10,039 bases of DNA from an uncultured Sulfurovum sp. (lineage in GTDB: Bacteria; Campylobacterota; Campylobacteria; Campylobacterales; Sulfurovaceae): contig CAMZLC010000161.1 in NCBI GenBank assembly GCA_947311605.1, positions 1 to 10,039 of the forward strand, read 5' to 3'. Within the stretch, counting starts at the first letter, position 1, and every line of letters starts with the position of its first letter. Both the position numbers and the translations under genes were made by a program. Shown piece by piece: positions 4,683 through 10,039 of this stretch. Under the pieces are notes generated by a model that ran no database searches, was not told the DNA's origin, and was given only the letters and a program-made list of their open reading frames with translations.

Positions 4683-7361
4683 CTAGTTAAAAGTATGACA
4701 GGTAGCACAAGCAATATTTTTCTTTACATGTTTTTTATGGATTTTCTGAGTGTCATTCTCAGATTTATAGCCATGGCAACTGGCACAAAGCTGGTTGCGG
4801 TTTGATTTGAGTCCACTTGGTGGTGCTGTATGGCAGGAAGCGCAGTCGATAGACTTGCTCTCAGTATGATACGTATGCATACTATCCCAATTCATACTTT
4901 TACTGCTATGGCAAAGTGAGCACATATTGGCACTTGGGAACTCGTGATAACCAAGGGCAGTGAACGGTAACATCTTACTGTTGTCAGGTGTCCGCCCGCT
5001 TCCATCATGACATGATGTACAACTCGGGGCATTGGACTTAGGATCAACACCGTGAGTGATCAACATCTCTGCATAGGCATCAACCATGGTGTAGTTTCCA
5101 CTGAGCCCCATATCCTGCATACCATTTTGAACAGCATCGTCAAAATTGCCAGTCATGAACATTCTCATAATCTGAGGCCCAATGATTTGTCCGCTCTCAT
5201 GAATAGGAATATTCGTAAAATGACGTTTTATGGGAACGATTTTTGACTTGCCGTCAAAAATTGATCCATTAGCCTTGGCCATTCCATACGTACCATCTGC
5301 ATCAGGAGTGATGGTCTCACCAAGGTTGTACACATAGGAAGTACCATCAAACCAGGTGTAGTCAGGTTTCACATTGGCCTTCTTAATTTCATGGCCGACA
5401 AAACCACCCTGTCCTGCACAAAAGGCTGCATTCCAGTGAGGAGAAAGCCAGTCGCGGGACATCTCTGTCGCTCCACCTTTTCCGAATTCACGAATATGAC
5501 AGACTTGACAGCTCACCTGCCCCGCCGCATGGCGATTAAGGGTGCTGTCATTATGAGGTTGTGCAGTATGACATGCCTTACATGTGGGGGATACAGACTC
5601 CGTCTGACGCAAATCAATTCCACGACCACCGACTTTATGCCCACTTTCTGTCGCATGACACGCCTGGCAGGAGAGATTCGCTCCGGATGGAGACATATGA
5701 ACATCTTCTGCAAAGGTGGGGTTTGCACTGTTCAGTCCGAGATCACCACGCTTGGTCCAGTCTCCACCGCCAGCTTTTGCATGGCATCGAAGACAGGATT
5801 TCCTGGTGGGCAAATGGACGCTTCTTGCCAGATCAACCATAGTCGTTCCAGCCGGCATGGCACTAAAATCAGGGACAGTTGTGTAGTTTCCCTGAGCATC
5901 CTGAGCACCAAAGACATAGGTTTTGGTTTCGCCGAGAACGTTTACTACTGTTTCTGTATTGTTGGGATCAGTAACGGTTTTTCGTTTATATACATCACTG
6001 TGACACATCAGACAATCTACATCGTTTATGTCTGGTGCATGGGGAGCGTTGCCATCTGCACGAACGTGACAGCTAAAACAGGTTCCCCCTGAAGACATGG
6101 CATAAGTACAGAAAGTATTGATACCTTTCTTTGCTTTACCCAAAGATTCACCATTGGTATTAGAGAGTTTTGGTGTTGCTCCAGACCACTGCATATGAAG
6201 ACTGTTCAGCATTTCCTGAGCAGAGTTCTCATGACAGGCAATACATGTTGATGGTCCATCATAAGCTGTAATTCCTTCATGACCACTGGTAGGAGGGGGG
6301 CCGACGGGACAGGTCATATCAGCGCCAGAACAATTCTGGTCAATACCGTCCCCGCAGATTTCAGTGGCACCCGGATTAATGCTGCTATCACTGTCGTCAC
6401 AGTCATTGCCGCCGCATGCAGCATCAGCGTACCCGTCACCATCATTGTCAGGACAATTTGGAGGATCCACAGGACAAAGCAGATCGTCACCTGAACAATC
6501 CTGATCAATACCATCTTCGCAGATTTCAATGGCACCCGGATTGATACTACTATTATTGTCATTACAGTCATTACCACCACAGCCGGCATCTGTATAACCG
6601 TCACCGTCATTATCTGGACAGACTGGAGGCGGAGGTGGTCCACCTTCCTCAACAACTGAAAGGTCTACTTTTTGTTTTTCATCATTCATATCTGTGAAAA
6701 GCTTGCATTTCACTTGCCACTGTCCAGCTTCTTCATAACTTGGCACAGTGTAATCGAGAACGAATGTGGTTGAATTGAGCTTGGTCATTGGTGCATTATC
6801 AAGGATCTTATCACCGTCAACATTTTTGATATCAACTTCACCATAAACCAATTCATCTTCAAAGTTGGATCCGGTTGCAGTGATAGTTACATTGTTACCA
6901 AGCGCAACTGGAATTGGGCTGAGATGGATTGCAACGGCAGGTTTACCATCGTTATTATCAGGTGGTGGTACTGTTCCATCACCTGCAATGACCCGCATTT
7001 CTACCTTTTTATCTTTATCTTTCTTCCTGGTAAACAGCTTGCATTTTACTTTCCATTTTCCCGTATCTTCATTACCGGGAATGGTGTATTGGAAAGTAAA
7101 GGTTTTGTTATTGACCTTGGTCATTTTCGCGTTATCAAGCAGTTTATCACCATGGGCATTCTTGATGTCGATCTCTCCATAGAGCAAGGCATCTTTAAAT
7201 CCTGACCCGGTTGCAGTAATTGTGACCGTGCCGCCCTGAACTGCCGGCGTTGGGTTCAATTGCAGTGCAACATGTCTGTCACCAGCCAATAGCAGGGACG
7301 GGGCAACACACAGCAGCACACCAACTGCTGTTGCTACCAACTGTTTGCAAATTTGCTTCAT
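4683..7361 (-). CDS. Secreted dodecaheme cytochrome c: Ig-like, MopE-type and octaheme tetrathionate reductase-like modules
   Basis: The product is 892 residues from the ATG at 7361. A Sec signal peptide (about 1-26, ending SLLLAG) is followed by two Ig-like repeats (28-124, 142-237) and a proline linker. Two Asp/Cys-rich MopE-type repeats come next (248-296, 303-351; DNDGDGY, NDC-D, INPGA-EIC-DGIDQ-CSG). Twelve CXXCH heme motifs have their first cysteine at 373, 428, 450, 523, 565, 594, 618, 781, 814, 840, 859 and 885. Hemes 1-8 and segments such as VDCLMCHSDVYKRK, PTRKSCLRCH, GGGDWTKRGDL, the EDVHM element and VKPDYTWFDG resemble octaheme tetrathionate reductase (OTR). That enzyme is periplasmic and reduces tetrathionate, nitrite or hydroxylamine in vitro. 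Hemes 9-12 form an extra C-terminal tetraheme tail. Periplasmic or cell-surface location and an electron-transfer or reductase role are inferred; the substrate is unknown. A sigma-54 promoter and an NtrC-type regulator lie directly upstream. Confidence 0.9.
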   Translation of the reverse strand: MKQICKQLVATAVGVLLCVAPSLLLAGDRHVALQLNPTPAVQGGTVTITATGSGFKDALLYGEIDIKNAHGDKLLDNAKMTKVNNKTFTFQYTIPGNEDTGKWKVKCKLFTRKKDKDKKVEMRVIAGDGTVPPPDNNDGKPAVAIHLSPIPVALGNNVTITATGSNFEDELVYGEVDIKNVDGDKILDNAPMTKLNSTTFVLDYTVPSYEEAGQWQVKCKLFTDMNDEKQKVDLSVVEEGGPPPPPVCPDNDGDGYTDAGCGGNDCNDNNSSINPGAIEICEDGIDQDCSGDDLLCPVDPPNCPDNDGDGYADAACGGNDCDDSDSSINPGATEICGDGIDQNCSGADMTCPVGPPPTSGHEGITAYDGPSTCIACHENSAQEMLNSLHMQWSGATPKLSNTNGESLGKAKKGINTFCTYAMSSGGTCFSCHVRADGNAPHAPDINDVDCLMCHSDVYKRKTVTDPNNTETVVNVLGETKTYVFGAQDAQGNYTTVPDFSAMPAGTTMVDLARSVHLPTRKSCLRCHAKAGGGDWTKRGDLGLNSANPTFAEDVHMSPSGANLSCQACHATESGHKVGGRGIDLRQTESVSPTCKACHTAQPHNDSTLNRHAAGQVSCQVCHIREFGKGGATEMSRDWLSPHWNAAFCAGQGGFVGHEIKKANVKPDYTWFDGTSYVYNLGETITPDADGTYGMAKANGSIFDGKSKIVPIKRHFTNIPIHESGQIIGPQIMRMFMTGNFDDAVQNGMQDMGLSGNYTMVDAYAEMLITHGVDPKSNAPSCTSCHDGSGRTPDNSKMLPFTALGYHEFPSANMCSLCHSSKSMNWDSMHTYHTESKSIDCASCHTAPPSGLKSNRNQLCASCHGYKSENDTQKIHKKHVKKNIACATCHTFN
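6309..6620 (-). repeat. Two tandem MopE-type metal-binding repeats inside the cytochrome gene
   Basis: Two 49-codon units (6474-6620 and 6309-6455) share CPDNDGDGY-DA-CGGNDC-D--SSINPGA-EIC-DGIDQ-CSG-D--C. The pattern corresponds to the repeat described as a putative copper/metal-binding motif in MopE-like proteins. Asp-rich DNDGDG loops also resemble calcium-binding thrombospondin type 3 repeats, so the metal is uncertain. Confidence 0.8.
6651..7280 (-). repeat. Duplicated Ig-like domain coding region inside the cytochrome gene
   Basis: Two units of about 97 residues (DNA 6990-7280 and 6651-6938) share VTITATGS-F-D-L-YGE-DIKN--GDK-LDNA-MTK and a K-W/Q-W--KCKLFT segment. Both end in a beta strand before a loop or proline-rich linker. 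They look like an internal tandem duplication of an extracellular beta-sandwich module. Confidence 0.8.
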
Positions 7362-7373
7362 TTTTCTCTCCTG
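7359..7373 (-). promoter_or_regulatory. Shine-Dalgarno that fixes the cytochrome start at 7361
   Basis: On the minus strand AGGAG (7372-7368) lies 6 nt before the ATG at 7361-7359. An in-frame TTG at 7376 would place this motif inside the coding region and add five residues (start, then QERK) before the signal peptide, so the ATG is preferred. Confidence 0.85.
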
Positions 7374-7387
7374 CAAAATATGAGAAT

Positions 7388-7430
7388 GAGTTCAATTTGA
7401 ACTCGGTTATAGTTGGACCGGTTATCGGTC
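7388..7430 (-). promoter_or_regulatory. Two palindromes in the predicted cytochrome 5' UTR
   Basis: GACCG-N5-CGGTC (7416-7430) falls at the very 5' end of the transcript predicted from the sigma-54 promoter. GAGTTCAA-N-TTGAACTC (7388-7404) is a perfect 8-bp repeat around one base, 27 nt before the ATG. They could be RNA hairpins that affect stability or translation; the second could also bind a dimeric repressor. Confidence 0.55.
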
Positions 7431-7442
7431 TAACGAAACAAG

Positions 7443-7458
7443 TGCAATCGATGTACCA
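7443..7458 (-). promoter_or_regulatory. Sigma-54 (-24/-12) promoter of the cytochrome gene
   Basis: The minus strand reads TGGTACATCGATTGCA. It has the invariant GG and GC separated by exactly 10 bases and a close match to TGGCACG-N4-TTGCA. The predicted start is near 7432, giving a 5' UTR of about 71 nt. The next gene upstream encodes an NtrC-type sigma-54 activator, which supports the assignment. Confidence 0.8.
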
Positions 7459-7564
7459 TGAAGTGGTATATTTTTCTGGTCATACTATTTTAACGTTATA
7501 ACAGAAACTTGTTTGTTCCCAGGCGAGGGTCGGGAATTGTCAGAAATTGTTATTTGTGCCCGAA

Positions 7565-7601
7565 ATGGCTATTTGGCCAGAAAGGGTTAGCCATATGGCC
7601 A
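7565..7601. promoter_or_regulatory. Candidate enhancer site(s) for the NtrC-type regulator
   Basis: ATGGCTA (7565-7571) and TAGCCAT (7588-7594) form an inverted repeat. Next to them lie the 10-bp palindrome GCCATATGGC (7590-7599) and two TGGCCA copies (7574-7579, 7596-7601). The centre is about 150 bp upstream of the predicted start, a usual position for a sigma-54 activator. The true binding motif is unknown. Confidence 0.4.
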
Positions 7602-7611
7602 CTTAACAAAA

Positions 7612-7621
7612 GGGGGGGGGG
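7612..7621. repeat. Homopolymer run of ten G
   Basis: Ten uninterrupted G residues lie between the end of the response-regulator gene and the candidate enhancer. They fall outside any reading frame and outside the promoter spacer. The tract is slippage-prone and also a place where sequencing errors occur. Confidence 0.9.
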
Positions 7622-7638
7622 AGATGAAAAAACCAGCT

Positions 7639-9024
7639 CTATCCATTCAATCCATGTTTTTTCAGTTTATAACGGAAGGTATCATATTTCATATTCAGGA
7701 GATTTGCAGCCTGTTTCTGATTATTTCCGGATAGTTCCATGGCTTGAGCCACAAGACTTTTTTCAAGTTCCTCTGCATCAATCCCTTCAGGAGGAAGAAC
7801 GAAGTTTCCGGCAGCCGGGAGTATGGAGAGAGGCTCACCAGTGAGACTGATCTCAGGTGGAAGGTGGCAAGGTGCTACTGCGGCAGGATTTTTGAGAACC
7901 ACCAGCCTTTCGATGATATTTTTCAATTCCCTTACATTGCCGGGCCAATCATACGCACGCATCAGCTTTTGACTTTTCTTATTAAAACCTTTTATGGCGC
8001 TTCGTTTATAACGGTGATTATATTCTTTCAGGAAATATTCAGCCAGTGGCATGATATCTTCCTGACGTTCACGTAACGGGAAAACGTGTAAAAGGAAGGT
8101 GTTTAAGCGATAAAAAAGATCCAGACGAAAAGTACCTTTTTCCACTTCTTCCGGAATGTTTTTATTAGTTGTGGCAATCACTGTTACTGAAACAGGAATT
8201 TCTTCATGGCCACCAACCCGCCGAATACTTCTTTCTTCGAGCACACGAAGAAGTTTACTCTGCAGTTCCACCTTCATCTCTGCAATTTCATCAAGAAGTA
8301 GGCATCCACCATCAGCCAGCTCAAAAAGTCCCTTTTTATCGTGATGAGCATCGGTAAAGGTTCCTTTGGCATGTCCGAAGAGTTCTGCTTCAAGCAGGGA
8401 TTCCGGGAGAGCAGCACAGTTAATCCGGATGAGCGGAGCTTGGCTTTCTTTGCTCAAAAGGCGGTGAAGCTGGCTGGCAACGAGTTCCTTACCGGTTCCA
8501 CTTTCTCCGGTGAGCAGTACACTGTCTACTCCAGCGATGGCGAGGGCTTCTATTTGAGAAATAAGTTCAATGGTCGGAGGTGCATTCCCTATAATTTCTT
8601 TCTGAGTTCGATCTTTACACTGTTTTCGGAAATAGCTGACCTCATCCCTCAGTTTTTCTTTTTCAAGGATGCCCACCAGTACCATAAGTACTTCGTCAAT
8701 ATTGAACGGTTTGGTAAGATAATCTGTAGCTCCAAGTTTCATGGCCTTGACTGATGTCTCTGCAGAGTCGTCGGCTGTTAGCATCACAACCTGTGCCTTC
8801 ATCCCCTGCTTCTTCATATCAGCAAGGATATCAAGGCCGCTTTTCCCGGGAAGCTTTATATCGAGCATCACGATATCCGGCGACCAGGAAATGATGATAT
8901 CAAGAATATTCTCCGGTGTGTTTTCGTAACGTACCTTGTGACCAGCCTTCTTCAGTGCTCGAACCAACATGGCCCCAATGAGATCATCATCTTCAACTAC
9001 CAATATCCTGCCTGTTACTTGCAT
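7639..9024 (-). CDS. NtrC-family response regulator, sigma-54 activator
   Basis: The 461-residue protein has the complete three-domain NtrC layout. The receiver domain (about 5-120) has acidic residues E11-D13, phospho-acceptor D55 in MLDIKLPG, T83 and K105. The AAA+ sigma-54 interaction domain (about 143-365) has Walker A GESGTGKE (173-180), Walker B LLLDE (242-246), FRLDLFYRLN (299-308) and DWPGNVREL (359-367). A Fis-type helix-turn-helix occupies the C-terminus (about 424-461). The GAFTGA loop that touches sigma-54 reads GTFTDA (221-226), a variant keeping the essential F and T. Phosphorylation would drive oligomerisation and ATP-dependent opening of sigma-54 promoters. Its ATG overlaps the last 10 nt of the kinase gene, so the two are coupled, and a -24/-12 promoter for the cytochrome lies just downstream. 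The gene target is inferred. Confidence 0.95.
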   Translation of the reverse strand: MQVTGRILVVEDDDLIGAMLVRALKKAGHKVRYENTPENILDIIISWSPDIVMLDIKLPGKSGLDILADMKKQGMKAQVVMLTADDSAETSVKAMKLGATDYLTKPFNIDEVLMVLVGILEKEKLRDEVSYFRKQCKDRTQKEIIGNAPPTIELISQIEALAIAGVDSVLLTGESGTGKELVASQLHRLLSKESQAPLIRINCAALPESLLEAELFGHAKGTFTDAHHDKKGLFELADGGCLLLDEIAEMKVELQSKLLRVLEERSIRRVGGHEEIPVSVTVIATTNKNIPEEVEKGTFRLDLFYRLNTFLLHVFPLRERQEDIMPLAEYFLKEYNHRYKRSAIKGFNKKSQKLMRAYDWPGNVRELKNIIERLVVLKNPAAVAPCHLPPEISLTGEPLSILPAAGNFVLPPEGIDAEELEKSLVAQAMELSGNNQKQAANLLNMKYDTFRYKLKKHGLNG

Positions 9025-9887
9025 TCTTGATTATCCTTGGCGATGGGGAGAGTGATGGTGAAAATTGCTCCACCTTCAGGACGATTGGCAGCTGTAATCA
9101 TACCACTGTGCAGATTGATTAGTGATTTACAGGTGGCAAGCCCTAATCCCGAACCTTTAGCTTTGGTTGTAAAAAATGGAGTGAAAATATCATCAATGAC
9201 CGCCTGATCTATTCCCGGGCCACTGTCAGCAACACAAAGCTGAACATTTGCCACCGTCCACGATACAGTAATAAAAATAGTTCCACCACCCGACATTGCC
9301 GATCCGGCATTGATGAAGAGATTGAGTAACACCTGGTTGAGCTGATTGGGATCAATCCGGATATCAGGGGGTTGTATGGTTTTATCCCATTCAACCCTAA
9401 TCTCTTTTGTGATCACCCCAGGAGTAAATCGAAGGCTCCTTTCAATAACATCATTGATGTTCACATTTATAAACTGCGGTGGTTTGGGGCGGGCAAATTC
9501 CAGCATATTGCTAAGCAGGCTATCGATCAGATTGACTTCTTTCACTACCCGATGAAGGATTTTTTGATCTTCTTCCGACACACCTGACTCATCGGCAAGA
9601 ACATCCATGGCAACCTTGATCCCTGCGAGAGGGTTTCTCACTTCATGTACAAGAGTGGTTGCAATTTTCCCACAAGTTGCCAATTGTTCATTGCGCTGCA
9701 GTTGCTTCATCTGCCCCTGTAACGATGCGGCCATGTCATTAAAAGATTCCGCCAGGATACCAAATTCATGTTTCAGGCCTGAAACTCTGGAATCCAGATC
9801 ACCACTTTCTATCTTTTCAGTGGCACTGAGAAGAGTTTGTAACGGTTTGGTAAAGCATCGCATGAGAAAAAACGAAGCAAACACCAT
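9015..9887 (-). CDS. Membrane sensor histidine kinase (HAMP-HisKA-HATPase), 5' part broken or unresolved
   Basis: From the ATG at 9887 there are 290 residues. They comprise the end of a membrane helix, a HAMP linker (about 10-62), the phospho-accepting H-box HEVRNPLAG (H81), N-box NLFINAGSAM (N193), G1 DSGPGI (221-226), F-box FTPFF and G2 GSGLGLA (245-251), all features of an active NtrB-like kinase. The frame stays open upstream to 9932 and adds GFIYLIVISGLLI, which completes a 22-residue transmembrane helix. An ATG at 9887 would therefore cut the helix in half and is probably not the true start. In-frame TAG (9933-9935) and TAA (10026-10028) block further extension. A sensor domain N-terminal to the helix is expected, so the gene is truncated, frameshifted, or affected by an error. 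It overlaps the regulator gene by 10 nt. Confidence 0.85.
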   Translation of the reverse strand: MVFASFFLMRCFTKPLQTLLSATEKIESGDLDSRVSGLKHEFGILAESFNDMAASLQGQMKQLQRNEQLATCGKIATTLVHEVRNPLAGIKVAMDVLADESGVSEEDQKILHRVVKEVNLIDSLLSNMLEFARPKPPQFINVNINDVIERSLRFTPGVITKEIRVEWDKTIQPPDIRIDPNQLNQVLLNLFINAGSAMSGGGTIFITVSWTVANVQLCVADSGPGIDQAVIDDIFTPFFTTKAKGSGLGLATCKSLINLHSGMITAANRPEGGAIFTITLPIAKDNQECK

Positions 9888-10039
9888 AATAAGCAGTCCG
9901 CTGATAACAATGAGATAAATAAAGCCTTTACTCTAAACACCGATTTTCGCGTGTAGTCTTGCGTTAACATAATTCCTGTCTAGAATTATTTCATCAATAC
10001 CGCTAAGCATTACGGTAGTTGGCTTTTACCCGTCCTACC
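9888..10039 (-). other. Disrupted region upstream of the kinase catalytic part
   Basis: In the kinase frame, a TAG (9933-9935) separates the transmembrane segment from about 30 codons that read LSGIDEIILDRNYVNARL..AKIGV. A TAA at 10026-10028 precedes these. In another frame an ATG at 9970 reads MLTQDYTRKSVFRVK and would join the kinase helix if one base were added near 9920-9930. A third frame ends VGRVKANYRNA at a TAG (10003-10005). No single intact reading explains the region. Confidence 0.5.

Noticed and set aside
5391..6092. Plus-strand 233-codon frame opposite the cytochrome
   Set aside because: It is antisense to conserved CXXCH-coding sequence and its product has no recognisable features; a shadow frame.
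1..10039. CRISPR arrays, tRNA or rRNA genes, phage integrase
   Set aside because: No regularly spaced repeats, cloverleaf or rRNA-like sequence, or integrase motifs were seen on either strand.

Overview
The window looks like a chromosomal stretch from a Gram-negative anaerobe. A Desulfobacterota member such as a Desulfobulbales-like sulfur or metal metaboliser fits best. The grounds are a secreted 12-heme c-type cytochrome under a sigma-54/NtrC-type two-component system, moderate GC, and a REP-associated transposase. No taxonomic marker gene is present, so this placement is an inference.

Layout, left to right. Positions 1-117 (minus) hold the first 39 codons of a REP-associated tyrosine transposase, cut by the window edge, preceded by a small REP-like hairpin and three copies of a 14-bp repeat. 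Positions 261-1499 (minus) encode a secreted beta-propeller protein of unknown function. Its start codon abuts a 343-bp composite inverted-repeat element (1499-1841). Inside that element, near-perfect 32-bp inverted repeats flank about 114 bp that carry a good sigma-70-like promoter, an arrangement reminiscent of an invertible promoter. After a leader of about 390 bp without a supported gene, a two-gene plus-strand operon (2229-4468) encodes a degenerate tandem universal-stress protein and an ArsB/NhaD/SLC13-type ion permease.

The right half is a minus-strand electron-transfer locus. A sensor histidine kinase (9015 to beyond 9887, upstream frame broken or incomplete) overlaps an NtrC-type response regulator (7639-9024). 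Next comes a 277-bp intergenic region with a well-formed -24/-12 sigma-54 promoter (7443-7458), upstream palindromes that could be enhancer sites, and two palindromes in the predicted 5' UTR. The cytochrome gene follows (4683-7361), ending at a rho-independent terminator (4621-4658).

The cytochrome is a mosaic: signal peptide, two Ig-like repeats, two MopE-type metal-binding repeats, a region resembling octaheme tetrathionate reductase with eight hemes, and a C-terminal four-heme extension. The simplest model is that the kinase senses an extracytoplasmic signal, phosphorylates the regulator, and the regulator activates sigma-54 RNA polymerase at the cytochrome promoter. The mosaic cytochrome circuit and the inverted-repeat promoter element are the two items most worth following up.
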